Shown piece by piece: positions 37,171-47,851 of a DNA stretch of 64,000 nucleotides. Position numbers and translations under genes: made by a program. The notes beneath the pieces are model-generated. The model made no database searches. It was not told the origin of the DNA and saw only the letters and a program-made list of their open reading frames with translations. Source of the stretch: Desulfuromonadales bacterium (lineage in GTDB: Bacteria > Desulfobacterota > Desulfuromonadia > Geobacterales > Pseudopelobacteraceae); the NCBI GenBank assembly GCA_013349405.1, contig DUZS01000009.1, positions 1 to 64,000 of the forward strand, written 5' to 3'. Within the stretch, counting starts at the first letter, position 1. Each line of letters starts with the position of its first letter.

Positions 37171-38379
37171 CTATCCTACCGTACCGGCAATTTTAAAAAT
37201 AGGAAGATACATGGCTATGATTATTACCCCGATAATGACTCCCATTACCAGCATAATCGCTGGTTCTATAGCGGTTGTAAGCAGGTGCATCCGTTCCTCA
37301 AGTTCATCTTCCAGATAGTTTGAAATGTCTATAAGCATATCTTCAAGAGAGCCGGTGGTCTCTCCAACTCCCAGCATACGAAGTGCCAAAGGCGGCATTA
37401 TATGAATCCGCTCAAGAGCCACTGAGAGGCGCCCACCCTCTTCAATAAAACGGACCGCCTCATAGAGTCTTTTCTCCATGAAAACGTTATCTAAAGTACC
37501 AATTGACATCCGTAGAGATTCAATAATCGGAATACCGCTGCCGAGCACAGTTGCCAGGGTTCGCGTGAAACCGGCTACTGAATACTTGGAAAAGACATCT
37601 CCAGCGACCGGGACTGTCAGCTTAAAGCGATCAAAGGCATAACGGCCGGCCTCACTGCTTTTCCATGACCTGAAAGCGGCAAGCAGGCCGACACAAACAA
37701 TGATTCCAAGTACGAAGTAGCGTCTGAGCACCGAAGTAAATGTAATCAGTAACTGCGTCAGAGCGGGGAGTTGAGAGCCAGAATCAGTGTACACCTGACT
37801 GAATGTAGGGACAACATACACTAACAAAAGCGTTATTGCCAGAAAGGCAAAAACGACAAGAATAGCCGGATAAAATATGGCGGCAATGATTTTTTTACGC
37901 AGTACGCCGACCCTTTTCAAATACTCAATATACCGGCGAATAGTTTGCGGCAGATCGCCGGTACGCTCACCTGCCCTGATTGAGGCAACATAAAGATACG
38001 GAAAGGCACGGCCATGTTTCTCCATTGCAACCGATAAGGCAGCACCCGCCTTTACATCTTCACGAACTTGCACAAGGACGTCAAATAACGCGCCGGATTC
38101 ATGACGTTCCAGAATAGCATCGAGAACCTGCATGATCGGCATACCGGCCTTAAGCAGCACGAGCATTTCCTGATTAAACGTGAGTAAAGATTTATTATCA
38201 ACCTTTTTACGCTTAATGCCTTTATCAAACAAAAACTGGAGCGGCTTCTTTTTTACCGCAAACACAAAAAAACCCTGATCTTCAAGATTTTTGCGCAATA
38301 CGACATCGTCTGCAGCCTCAAAATCTCTGATAAGAATTTTACCGTCTGATGCACCAAGTTTGCATGAATAAAGCGCCAT
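37171..38379 (-). CDS. inner-membrane platform protein GspF/PilC-like
   Basis: 402 residues. Two GspF cytoplasmic domains (residues ~70-195 and ~270-385; each with the RxGExxG-type motif AGERTGDLPQTIRRY and GVGETTGSLEDMLIDIS) are separated by membrane helices. A third helix lies at the C-terminus (IEPAIMLVMGVIIGVIIIAMYLPIF). It is the platform that GspE rotates. It is the first gene of the secretion directon and is divergent from eno. Confidence 0.93.
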   Translation of the reverse strand: MALYSCKLGASDGKILIRDFEAADDVVLRKNLEDQGFFVFAVKKKPLQFLFDKGIKRKKVDNKSLLTFNQEMLVLLKAGMPIMQVLDAILERHESGALFDVLVQVREDVKAGAALSVAMEKHGRAFPYLYVASIRAGERTGDLPQTIRRYIEYLKRVGVLRKKIIAAIFYPAILVVFAFLAITLLLVYVVPTFSQVYTDSGSQLPALTQLLITFTSVLRRYFVLGIIVCVGLLAAFRSWKSSEAGRYAFDRFKLTVPVAGDVFSKYSVAGFTRTLATVLGSGIPIIESLRMSIGTLDNVFMEKRLYEAVRFIEEGGRLSVALERIHIMPPLALRMLGVGETTGSLEDMLIDISNYLEDELEERMHLLTTAIEPAIMLVMGVIIGVIIIAMYLPIFKIAGTVG

Positions 38380-38387
38380 AACCTTAG

Positions 38388-39860
<1,473 letters not shown>

Positions 39861-39881
39861 CAAACACCAATAAGATGAGCC

Positions 39882-39907
39882 AAAAAGCGGAGCGTGCTCC
39901 GCCTTTT
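39882..39907 (+). terminator. intrinsic terminator after eno
   Basis: GCGGAG-cgtg-CTCCGC stem, flanked by AAAA and TTTT that extend it after one mismatch, 22 bp after the eno stop. The U-run is short. Confidence 0.7.
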
Positions 39908-39916
39908 GAGTATCTA

Positions 39917-40041
39917 ATACCAATTCTCAATCAAGAGTGATATCAAGGCGGCGAGGATTGAGGCGACAAAAGCATACAACCAGTATGTTGAGGAGCCGAA
40001 GACGAGCCAACGAAGAGAGCGCCTTGATTCAGAATTGGAAT
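39917..40041. repeat. dispersed palindromic repeat, copy B (inverted relative to copy A)
   Basis: About 125 bp between the eno terminator and the pgi ribosome-binding site, reverse-oriented relative to 2830-2953 and ~93% identical. Outer arms are CCAATTCT...AATCAAG and their complement. Where copy A has G-C at the outer stem, copy B has T-A, so the base pair is kept. The central hairpin (CATAC...GTATG) is also kept. Confidence 0.85.
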
Positions 40042-40066
40042 AATGAATAATCACAGGAGGCCTCCA

Positions 40067-41656
40067 ATGGCAATAAATGCAACCCTTTGGAACCGTTATC
40101 AGAAACATCTCTGCCATTGTCCGGAGATTGGGCTATCACTCGATATCAGCCGCATGAAATTTACAGACAGTTTTTTTAAGCAGATGGAACCTGCCATACA
40201 GAGCGCCTTTGCTGAAATGGGAGCATTGGAGGGTGGAGCCATTGCGAACCGCGACGAAGGGCGCATGGTAGGGCACTACTGGCTGAGAAACCCGGCACTG
40301 GCACCTTCGGATGAGATGAAATGTGAGATTGATGCGGCTCTGGCACAGATTCAGCTCTTCAGTTCAAAAATCCATAGCGGGGCCATATCCACTCAAAATG
40401 GGAGACTTTTTACCAACATTCTTATTATAGGTATCGGTGGGTCTGCATTGGGCCCGCAGTTTGTGGCCGACGCATTGGTTTCTCCTTCGGACCGGGTGAA
40501 GGCCTATTTTCTCGACAACACTGACCCGGACGGTATTGACAAGGTATTTGCCGAACTTGGGACAACTGTTGCACAAACGCTGGCGATCGTCATATCTAAA
40601 AGCGGCTCAACAAAAGAGACCCGTAACGGCATGCTTGAAGCCAAAACGGCATACCAGCGGGCCGGACTTGATTTTTCGCGGCATGCTGTTGCGGTAACCG
40701 GCGCGGGGAGCGAGCTCGACCGTCTGGCACGCGCCGAAGGATGGCTGGAGTGTTTTCCGATGTGGGACTGGGTCGGCGGGAGAACATCTGTCACCTCCGC
40801 GGTCGGTCTCCTGCCTGCGGCTCTCCAGGGCATCAATATCATGGACCTGCTGCTCGGTGCACAAGCATGTGACAGCACTACCCGCACGCGCGATACGAAG
40901 CATAATCCGGCTGCAGTTATGGCCTTGATGTGGCACCATGCTACTGACGGTCGCGGCACGAAAGATCTGGTCATGCTTCCTTACAAGGATCGCCTCCTCC
41001 TCTTCTCCCGCTACCTGCAGCAGCTGATCATGGAATCTATCGGCAAAGAGCTTGACCGTGACGGAGTGAAGGTAAATCAGGGTTTAACGGTTTACGGTAA
41101 CAAAGGCTCGACCGATCAGCACGCCTATGTACAGCAGCTACGGGAAGGAGTGGCAAACTTTTTTGTTACGTTTATTGAAGTTCTGAAAGACCGCGATGGC
41201 GGCTCACAGCTCGTTGAGGAGGGGATTACCAGTGGAGATTTCCTGTTCGGTTTTTTTCAGGGAACGCGCTCGGCGCTCTATGAAAATGGCCGTGAATCAA
41301 TGACTCTCACCATCAATCAGCTTGATGCATACACGGTTGGCGTCCTGATTGCGTTGTTTGAACGGGCTGTCGGACTCTATGCCAGCCTGATCAATATCAA
41401 TGCCTACCACCAGCCGGGTGTTGAAGCGGGCAAAAAAGCGGCCGGTACGGTAATTGAACTTCAGAAATCTGTGATGGAGCTGCTGCAGAAAGAGCAGCGG
41501 AGCATGACAGCAGATACTATTGCCGGAGTGATGGGAATACAGGAGCAAACCGAGATGGTGTTTGCCATTCTGCGGCATCTTGCTGCAAACCCCGGGAGAG
41601 GAATTGTTCAGCATGACTCAGATCAGCTTTCTCAGACTACGTTCAGCATGGAATAA
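40067..41656 (+). CDS. pgi: glucose-6-phosphate isomerase
   Basis: 529 residues from ATG 40067, chosen because AGGAGG lies just upstream. The SIS-type sugar-phosphate-binding motifs ([27 protein letters not shown]) and the PGI signature region ([18 protein letters not shown]) are present, with catalytic Glu/His/Lys region [11 protein letters not shown]. It interconverts glucose-6-P and fructose-6-P. The repeat element immediately upstream could influence its mRNA leader. Confidence 0.96.
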   Translation: MAINATLWNRYQKHLCHCPEIGLSLDISRMKFTDSFFKQMEPAIQSAFAEMGALEGGAIANRDEGRMVGHYWLRNPALAPSDEMKCEIDAALAQIQLFSSKIHSGAISTQNGRLFTNILIIGIGGSALGPQFVADALVSPSDRVKAYFLDNTDPDGIDKVFAELGTTVAQTLAIVISKSGSTKETRNGMLEAKTAYQRAGLDFSRHAVAVTGAGSELDRLARAEGWLECFPMWDWVGGRTSVTSAVGLLPAALQGINIMDLLLGAQACDSTTRTRDTKHNPAAVMALMWHHATDGRGTKDLVMLPYKDRLLLFSRYLQQLIMESIGKELDRDGVKVNQGLTVYGNKGSTDQHAYVQQLREGVANFFVTFIEVLKDRDGGSQLVEEGITSGDFLFGFFQGTRSALYENGRESMTLTINQLDAYTVGVLIALFERAVGLYASLININAYHQPGVEAGKKAAGTVIELQKSVMELLQKEQRSMTADTIAGVMGIQEQTEMVFAILRHLAANPGRGIVQHDSDQLSQTTFSME

Positions 41657-41718
41657 TAACCAGCTTTTAAAAAAATCATGTCTCAAAACAGCTATCCATT
41701 AGTAAACACAAAATATGC

Positions 41719-41747
41719 TTGACAATATGATACGAAGGAGATATTTT
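41719..41747 (+). promoter_or_regulatory. sigma-70 promoter for the PSRP gene
   Basis: Perfect TTGACA (41719-41724), 17-nt spacer, TATTTT (41742-41747), in the 145-bp gap after pgi. It would give a leader of about 50 nt before ATG 41802. Confidence 0.55.
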
Positions 41748-41801
41748 CTCATTAGAACTATGGGTTTTATTTTCATTAAGTAGTCGGTGAAAGAATTTCA
41801 T

Positions 41802-42617
41802 ATGAAAACCATATATATTCTTTCCGATTCAACGGGAGAAACTGCTGAACGGGTTATTCGTGCGGCACTTTCTCAGTTTTATGACGGTGGTGTACGGGTT
41901 CACCGGCTTTTCAAGGTCAGCTCGCAATCAGATGTTCAGAATGCTTTGGCTGTTACGGTTTTAACCCCCGGTCTCGTTGTTTATACTCTTGTTGACCCTC
42001 ATCTGGCTGAAGTTGTTGAGCGTGTTGCTGAAGAGAACGGCCTCATCACCGTTGACTTGCTGAGCCCCCTTATATATAGCTTATCACGATATCTCGGGGC
42101 TCCTTCGAGAGAAAAACCGGGGTTGCTTCACCGGATTGACACTGAGTACTATCGGCGGGTTGAGGCAGTTAATTTCACCGTGAAACACGATGATGGCCAG
42201 GAAACGAGATATCTGCATAAAGCGGATCTTGTCCTTGTCGGCGTGTCCCGCTCTTCAAAAACGCCTCTTGCAATGTATCTTGCCCATAAGGGTTATAAAG
42301 TTGCAAACGTGCCGATTGTGTTTGGCATAGCGCTACCGGAGGAGTTGTTTGAAATAGACCAGACAAAGATAGTCGGCCTTTTGGTTGACCCGAAGCGTCT
42401 TGTAGAAATCCGCACTTCCCGATTGATAAATATGAGGCAAAGCCCTCGTGGCAGTTATAATGACTATCAGCATGTTGAAGAGGAAATATCAGCCTGCCGG
42501 CAGATTTACCGGAAAAATCCTCACTGGTTTATTCTCAATATTACCAACAAATCTGTTGAGGAAGCTGCGTCAGAAATTATGAGACGAATGGAAATGAGTA
42601 TTGGGGTAGAATATTAA
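41802..42617 (+). CDS. PEP synthase regulatory protein (bifunctional kinase/pyrophosphorylase, DUF299)
   Basis: 271 residues from ATG 41802 (GTG 41787 possible). IYILSDSTGETAERVIRAAL at the N-terminus and the P-loop VGVSRSSKTPLAMYLA are the signatures of the PSRP/PDRP family. Members use ADP to phosphorylate, and Pi to dephosphorylate, a regulatory Thr in PEP synthase or pyruvate phosphate dikinase. This switches PEP formation from pyruvate. The target gene is not in the window. Placement after eno and pgi fits control of gluconeogenic flow. Confidence 0.92.
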   Translation: MKTIYILSDSTGETAERVIRAALSQFYDGGVRVHRLFKVSSQSDVQNALAVTVLTPGLVVYTLVDPHLAEVVERVAEENGLITVDLLSPLIYSLSRYLGAPSREKPGLLHRIDTEYYRRVEAVNFTVKHDDGQETRYLHKADLVLVGVSRSSKTPLAMYLAHKGYKVANVPIVFGIALPEELFEIDQTKIVGLLVDPKRLVEIRTSRLINMRQSPRGSYNDYQHVEEEISACRQIYRKNPHWFILNITNKSVEEAASEIMRRMEMSIGVEY

Positions 42618-42654
42618 TAAAATTAGTACATTCCATGGGAAAGAGGAGGTTGTG

Positions 42655-43326
42655 ATGAAAATTCTTATCGTAGAAGATGAAAAAAAAGTGGCCAGTTTTA
42701 TTAAGCGGGGACTTGAAGATGACAGTTATCAGGTAACTCTCAGTCATGATGGAGTTGATGGTTTAAAGAGGGCCAGCAGCGGAGAGTTTGATCTGATCAT
42801 TCTCGATTGCATGCTGCCGAAAAAAGATGGCGTAACGGTGTTGCAGGAATTACGTGAAGCCGGCAGTCAGGTTCCTGTCCTTCTGTTGACTGCTAAAACT
42901 GAAACAAGGGATATTGTAACAGGCCTTGACGCCGGGGCGGATGATTATCTTACAAAACCATTCGCTTTTGCCGAGCTTCAAGCGCGGGTGCGCGCACTCA
43001 TCAGACGGTCTGAACAGGATCGTGGTGCTGATATCCGCTTTGCCGACTTGCGCCTTGACCCGGTCAATCATAAGGTCTGGCGAGGTCAAGTCGAGATCGT
43101 TCTCACCGCAAAAGAATATAACCTCCTTTCATATATGGTGAGGAACGCCGGAAATGTTCTGTCGCGTGCCAATATTGCCGACAACTGCTGGGAGTATCCG
43201 TTTGAAACGTTTACAAATATTATTGATGTGTATATCAACTACCTGCGCAAAAAGGTCGACGGCAAATTTCCCACTAAACTTATTCATACCGTTCGTGGCC
43301 AGGGGTATATTTTAAAAGAAGGGTAG
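42655..43326 (+). CDS. OmpR/PhoB-family response regulator (orphan)
   Basis: 223 residues. The receiver (1-115) has the acidic pair in VEDEKK, phospho-Asp in DLIILDCMLPKKDG and Lys in LTKPFAF. The C-terminal winged helix (125-223) shows LTAKEYNLLSYMVRNAGNVLSR and HTVRGQGYIL. The pattern is close to CusR/MprA-type regulators. AGGAGG supports ATG 42655. No histidine kinase gene follows; the next gene is a ferredoxin-type membrane protein, so the partner kinase is elsewhere. Confidence 0.94.
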   Translation: MKILIVEDEKKVASFIKRGLEDDSYQVTLSHDGVDGLKRASSGEFDLIILDCMLPKKDGVTVLQELREAGSQVPVLLLTAKTETRDIVTGLDAGADDYLTKPFAFAELQARVRALIRRSEQDRGADIRFADLRLDPVNHKVWRGQVEIVLTAKEYNLLSYMVRNAGNVLSRANIADNCWEYPFETFTNIIDVYINYLRKKVDGKFPTKLIHTVRGQGYILKEG

Positions 43327-43366
43327 CAAAGATTGTTTTTTTCGTAGTAAGTGTAAATTTATCTGT

Positions 43367-43403
43367 CAGGGGCGGTGTCGTGTCTTATGCGACCCCGCCC
43401 CTG
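43367..43403. other. strong GC-rich hairpin upstream of the NapH-like gene
   Basis: CAGGGGCGG and CCGCCCCTG are perfect complements, extended by GTCG/CGAC, around a 9-nt loop. It is 40 bp after the regulator stop and has no U-tract after it. It could be a Rho-independent-like or processing structure, or an operator for the following gene. Confidence 0.6.
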
Positions 43404-43489
43404 CCAGTTAAAAGCACTCTCTAAAAATGTCCACGCACATTTAAGGTATAAGGAGGGCTCGTAACCCGACTTGATTTTTGGAGTCCAGT

Positions 43490-44464
43490 ATGTCTTCCAG
43501 ATATATGCAGCCGCTTCGTATTCTGACGCAATTCACTTTTTTAGGGTTTATGGTCTGGCTTGTTCTCTGCTTTTACAACTTTGTTCAGATCGTCAGCTCT
43601 CCGATATCGGCGACTATTGGTGCTCGTCCGGACGGAGTTGATGGCTTTCTCCCGATATCCGGATTATTGGGTACCGCCTCATGGTTCAAGGGGGGGGGAA
43701 TTAATACCATCCACCCGGCGGCAGTCGTCGTTTTTCTTACCGTAATTGCAGTTTCTCTCCTGCTGAGACGTTCCTTCTGCTCCTGGATATGTCCGGTTGC
43801 AACCGTTTCTGAATGCGCCTGGAAAGCCGGTTTCAAGCTATTGCGTCGCAACTGGCGTATTCCGGCAATAGTGGATGTACCATTACGGATGCTGAAATAT
43901 GTACTTATGGCTTTTTTTATATATGGTATTGCTATCGCCATGAACAGCAACTCGCTAAAACAGTTCATCGATTCGGACTACCACAAGATTGCTGATGTAC
44001 GGCTGATGAACTTCTTTTTACACATGTCGCCTGTTGCATTCGCGTTTATTCTGACCATTACGTTATGTTCATTTGTTCTGCGCAACCCGTTCTGCCGGTA
44101 CCTTTGCCCGTATGGGGCGCTGCTCGGTCTGGTTGCCGTACTGTCACCGCTCAGGATATCGAGAAACTCTGAAAGCTGTATTTCGTGTGGGGCCTGTAGT
44201 CAGGTATGTCCGGCATACATTGATGTCATGCACCAAACCACTGTAATATCGCCGGAATGTATCGCCTGTTGGCGATGTGTCAGTCATTGCCGCTTCAATA
44301 ATGCACTGTCAATGAATGCCTTTCAACGTTTCGCAATTCCCGGTTTTATCTTCGCTATTCTGGTGGTAACGTTTTTTTATGGCGGGACAGTAATTGGCAC
44401 ATTAAGCGGACACTGGCACAGTCAAATCTCTCTGGAAGAATATGGCCGACTGTTGCATAAATAA
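43490..44464 (+). CDS. NapH/CcoG-like 4Fe-4S membrane protein
   Basis: 324 residues with about five membrane segments. Cys-rich turns CSWICP and CRYLCPYGALLGL follow transmembrane helices, as in NapH. Two 4Fe-4S clusters are predicted at CISCGACSQVCPAYID and CIACWRCVSHC. It probably passes electrons between the quinone pool and a periplasmic or cytosolic partner. A run of nine G lies in the coding sequence at 43690-43698. Start ATG 43490 with GGAG upstream. Specific acceptor unknown. Confidence 0.85.
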   Translation: MSSRYMQPLRILTQFTFLGFMVWLVLCFYNFVQIVSSPISATIGARPDGVDGFLPISGLLGTASWFKGGGINTIHPAAVVVFLTVIAVSLLLRRSFCSWICPVATVSECAWKAGFKLLRRNWRIPAIVDVPLRMLKYVLMAFFIYGIAIAMNSNSLKQFIDSDYHKIADVRLMNFFLHMSPVAFAFILTITLCSFVLRNPFCRYLCPYGALLGLVAVLSPLRISRNSESCISCGACSQVCPAYIDVMHQTTVISPECIACWRCVSHCRFNNALSMNAFQRFAIPGFIFAILVVTFFYGGTVIGTLSGHWHSQISLEEYGRLLHK

Positions 44465-44484
44465 CTGAAAAGGATTATCTGATT

Positions 44485-45654
44485 ATGGGAGTATATGCCA
44501 ACACCGTAAGTATTACCCAGTTTACCGTAACAGGTGAATTGCCTAAAACTGAGCTATTTGAGTGGTTTTCTAAAAAACTGTCAGATCGTAGTTTCCAGTC
44601 AATTGAAAATTCAACGGAAGAGTCTTCTGAAGGATGGACACTTGTTGATAAACCGGATGACGCATCATTTGAAGTACCTTCCGAGTTCTGGCGAGATAAT
44701 TACATTGTTTTTTCTCTCCGCAGAGATCAGCGAAAGATCCCCGCTGCAGTTCTCAAATCCCATGCGGCCCGTGAAGAAGGCCTTTTTCTGGCTCAGAATC
44801 CCAACGTGCGTCGAACCCCCAAAAACAAACGAGACGAGATTAAAGAGCAGGTCCAACTGCGTCTTATGACCAGATGCCTTCCGGTCCCCGCAACGGTTGA
44901 CGTAGTGTGGGATCTAAAAAGAGGCGTACTGACCCTTTTCAGCCTGGGTACTAAAGTTATTGACCGTTTTGAAGATATCTTCAGAAAAACTTTTGAAGGA
45001 TTCAGTCCTGTTATTATCCACCCGTTTGCCCGGGCACAGAAATTATTAGACGGGCAGATGCTTGATGCTTTGGGAGCAGCCAATCAGGCTGGCTCAGATG
45101 CTGTGGTAGCCCTGATTCGAGATAACCAGTGGCTCGGCTGGGAATTTTTGCTCTGGCTGCTGCAGCGTGGCGTAAACGGTGAAGGAGAGTTTTCCATTTG
45201 TTGCCCCGGACAGATTACAATTGGTGAACGTTTTACCGCCTGGATAGATGACCGAATCCAGTTTCAAGGTGGCGGCGAAGAGGGGGGCATCCAGAAAGTT
45301 ACGGTTTCAGGCTCACAGGATAGTTATCTGGAGGCAATTTCTGCTCTGAAAGGTGGCAAACGGATAACCAGCGCAACAATCTGCATTGAGAAAGACGAGA
45401 ACCCCTGGAAGCTGACTCTGAAAGGTGACACGTTTGGCTTTGCTTCGTTTAAATGTCCTCAGGTCCGTGTTGAAAAAGATGCTACGGTTGATCAAATGAG
45501 TGAGCGAGAAGCGGTTTTTTATGAGCGCATGTTCCTTATGGAACAAGGAATTCAGTTATTCGACAGTTTATTTACCATATTTTTAAAAGAGCGACTGACA
45601 GAAGCATGGAACGGCCGTTTACTGGCTATTCAAGCCTGGTTGGCCGGGGAGTAG
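44485..45654 (+). CDS. divergent RdgC-like recombination-associated protein
   Basis: 389 residues. The middle part matches the E. coli RdgC pattern by eye: [10 protein letters not shown], a strand [38 protein letters not shown], then a strand with [14 protein letters not shown] and a helix IFRKTFEGF. RdgC is a ring-shaped DNA-binding protein that restrains RecA. This protein is ~85 residues longer than E. coli RdgC and the C-terminal half is less similar. It is encoded 4 bp ahead of obg and is a recognisable family variant, though function is unproven. Confidence 0.6.
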   Translation: MGVYANTVSITQFTVTGELPKTELFEWFSKKLSDRSFQSIENSTEESSEGWTLVDKPDDASFEVPSEFWRDNYIVFSLRRDQRKIPAAVLKSHAAREEGLFLAQNPNVRRTPKNKRDEIKEQVQLRLMTRCLPVPATVDVVWDLKRGVLTLFSLGTKVIDRFEDIFRKTFEGFSPVIIHPFARAQKLLDGQMLDALGAANQAGSDAVVALIRDNQWLGWEFLLWLLQRGVNGEGEFSICCPGQITIGERFTAWIDDRIQFQGGGEEGGIQKVTVSGSQDSYLEAISALKGGKRITSATICIEKDENPWKLTLKGDTFGFASFKCPQVRVEKDATVDQMSEREAVFYERMFLMEQGIQLFDSLFTIFLKERLTEAWNGRLLAIQAWLAGE

Positions 45655-45658
45655 TTTG

Positions 45659-46675
45659 ATGAAATTTATTGATGAAGTAACGTTATACGCAACGTCCGGG
45701 CATGGCGGCGCTGGATGCGTAGCCTTCCGGCACGAGAAATTTATCGAGTTCGGGGGACCAAGCGGCGGAGATGGCGGCAAAGGCGGAGATGTCATTTTTG
45801 AAGCCTCTTCGGGACTGTCAACATTGCTGGAGTTGCGACACCGGCCACACCAGAAAGCGGAAAACGGTCATAACGGTATGGGTAAGAACCGTCATGGCGC
45901 CGGTGGCAATGATTTACTGATAAAAGTGCCGGTTGGTACTGTTATCAAGGACGTTGAGACTGATGACATTTTGGCTGATCTCACCGAGAATGGACAAGTT
46001 GTCGTGCTGCTCAAAGGTGGCAGAGGTGGTCAGGGGAATGCCCGCTTTGCTTCCGCTACGAACAAAGCCCCTAAATTTGCCCAGCCGGGAGAAGAGAATG
46101 AAGAGCGTAAACTCAGACTCGAACTGAAATTAATGGCCGATGTCGGACTTCTCGGCTTGCCAAATGCCGGGAAATCTTCACTTATCAGCAAGGTATCGGC
46201 GGCACGCCCCAAGATTGCTGATTATCCCTTTACCACGATGGTTCCATCTCTTGGAGTAGTACCGTATAAAAATTATCGTTCTTTTGTAATGGCCGATATT
46301 CCAGGAATTATTGAAGGAGCAAATGAAGGTGCAGGTTTAGGTCATCGATTCCTTAAACATCTGGAACGTTCAGGTATCCTGCTGCATCTGATTGATATTT
46401 CCTGGATGCCGGAGAGGGATCCGAGAGCTGAATATGAATCTATAAATAACGAGCTTGCTCTTTTCAGCCCTGAACTCGCTCAAAAAGAACAGATAGTCAT
46501 CATTACCAAGACCGATCTTTCCCGGACAAAGGAAGAGCTGCCAGCGATAATATCATGGTTCAAAAGTAAAGGGGTTACCGTTTTTCCGATATCTTCAGCT
46601 ACCGGTGAAGGTATTGATTTATTGCTTGACGAGATTGCCCGACGTTTGTGGGGTCAGCAGGATGAGGTGTGGTAA
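45659..46675 (+). CDS. obg: Obg GTPase
   Basis: 338 residues. The glycine-rich N-terminal Obg fold ([34 protein letters not shown]) is followed by a G domain: G1 [11 protein letters not shown]3 [10 protein letters not shown]4 TKTD. It has the usual role in 50S maturation and stress control. It overlaps proB by one base (TAATG). Confidence 0.97.
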   Translation: MKFIDEVTLYATSGHGGAGCVAFRHEKFIEFGGPSGGDGGKGGDVIFEASSGLSTLLELRHRPHQKAENGHNGMGKNRHGAGGNDLLIKVPVGTVIKDVETDDILADLTENGQVVVLLKGGRGGQGNARFASATNKAPKFAQPGEENEERKLRLELKLMADVGLLGLPNAGKSSLISKVSAARPKIADYPFTTMVPSLGVVPYKNYRSFVMADIPGIIEGANEGAGLGHRFLKHLERSGILLHLIDISWMPERDPRAEYESINNELALFSPELAQKEQIVIITKTDLSRTKEELPAIISWFKSKGVTVFPISSATGEGIDLLLDEIARRLWGQQDEVW

Positions 46676-47796
46676 TGCGGAAGAACGTTCTTAAAACGGT
46701 CAAGAGGGTCGTCATTAAAATCGGCAGCAGAGTGCTTACGGACGGCGGTGGCGCTCTCGATATGGCAGTCATCGGCAGAATCTGTGATGAAATTGCTCTG
46801 TTACGCTCCCGGGGACTTCAGGTTATTGTTGTTTCCTCAGGGGCAATCGCTGCGGGGCGGAGTGAGCTCGGGCTGAGTGACAAGTCACGAACAATTCCGC
46901 ACAAACAGGCTGCTGCTGCCGTTGGCCAGACACGCTTAATGCAGGCGTATGAGACCTCTTTGGCGCCACATAAACTAAAAACGGCCCAGGTGCTGTTAAC
47001 CAGTGAAGATCTTGGCAGTCGTCAGCGCTTTCTCAATGCCCGGGCTACTCTGGATGCACTGCTTGGCTTCGGGATAATTCCGATCATTAACGAAAATGAT
47101 ACCGTTGTCGTTGATGAGATAAAATTCGGCGATAATGACAATCTTTCCGCACTTGTTACCAACGTGGCTGAAGCGCACCTGCTGTTGATCCTGACCGACA
47201 TTGAAGGTTTCTACAGTGCTGACCCCAATACAGATCCCGAGGCAGTTTTGATCCCTCTTATTTCAGGAGTAACTCGTGAAGTGGAACGGGCAGCCGGTGG
47301 CTCCGGCTCTAAAGTAGGTACCGGCGGTATGGCAACAAAAGTTGCCGCCGCTAAAAAAGCGGGTAAAAACGGTGTTGCAACCATTATTGTGTCCGGCAAA
47401 CGTCCAGGGGTAATTGCCGCTGCTTTAAACGGAGACGAAGTCGGGACACTGTTTCTTCCTTCCAATACGGGAATTAATCGCCGGAAACATTGGATTGCCT
47501 ATACACTGAAACCTTCAGGCCGGATAATTGTTGATGACGGGGCTCGAAATGCTTTACTGAAAAAAGGGAAAAGCCTGCTGCCGTCAGGACTTGTCAGGGT
47601 TGAGGGCCGGTTTGAACGGGGAGCGTGTATCAGATTGTGCGGCCTCGACGGAGTGGAATTTGCCCGTGGGCTTTCTGATTACTCGAGTGGCGAAGCGGAA
47701 CGCCTTGCCGGTAGAAAAAGTCTTGAAATTGAGGCAATCCTTGGCTATTACTACGGCGATGTGATTGTGCATCGGGACAACATGGTTCTGATTTAG
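46675..47796 (+). CDS. proB: glutamate 5-kinase
   Basis: 373 residues. The amino-acid kinase domain ([46 protein letters not shown]) is followed by a C-terminal PUA domain (~280-373). It catalyses the first step of proline synthesis. proA does not follow; a terminator does, so that step is encoded elsewhere. Confidence 0.96.
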   Translation: MRKNVLKTVKRVVIKIGSRVLTDGGGALDMAVIGRICDEIALLRSRGLQVIVVSSGAIAAGRSELGLSDKSRTIPHKQAAAAVGQTRLMQAYETSLAPHKLKTAQVLLTSEDLGSRQRFLNARATLDALLGFGIIPIINENDTVVVDEIKFGDNDNLSALVTNVAEAHLLLILTDIEGFYSADPNTDPEAVLIPLISGVTREVERAAGGSGSKVGTGGMATKVAAAKKAGKNGVATIIVSGKRPGVIAAALNGDEVGTLFLPSNTGINRRKHWIAYTLKPSGRIIVDDGARNALLKKGKSLLPSGLVRVEGRFERGACIRLCGLDGVEFARGLSDYSSGEAERLAGRKSLEIEAILGYYYGDVIVHRDNMVLI

Positions 47797-47801
47797 ATAG
47801 T

Positions 47802-47842
47802 AAAAAAGGCCTCAAAGACTGATATCTTCGAGGCCTTTTTTA
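47802..47842. terminator. bidirectional terminator between proB and the coiled-coil gene
   Basis: AAAAAAGGCCTC and GAGGCCTTTTTT form a strong stem with A-run before and T-run after, so it can stop transcription from both the plus-strand proB and the minus-strand gene ending at 47852. Confidence 0.9.
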
Positions 47843-47851
47843 TTTCTGCGA

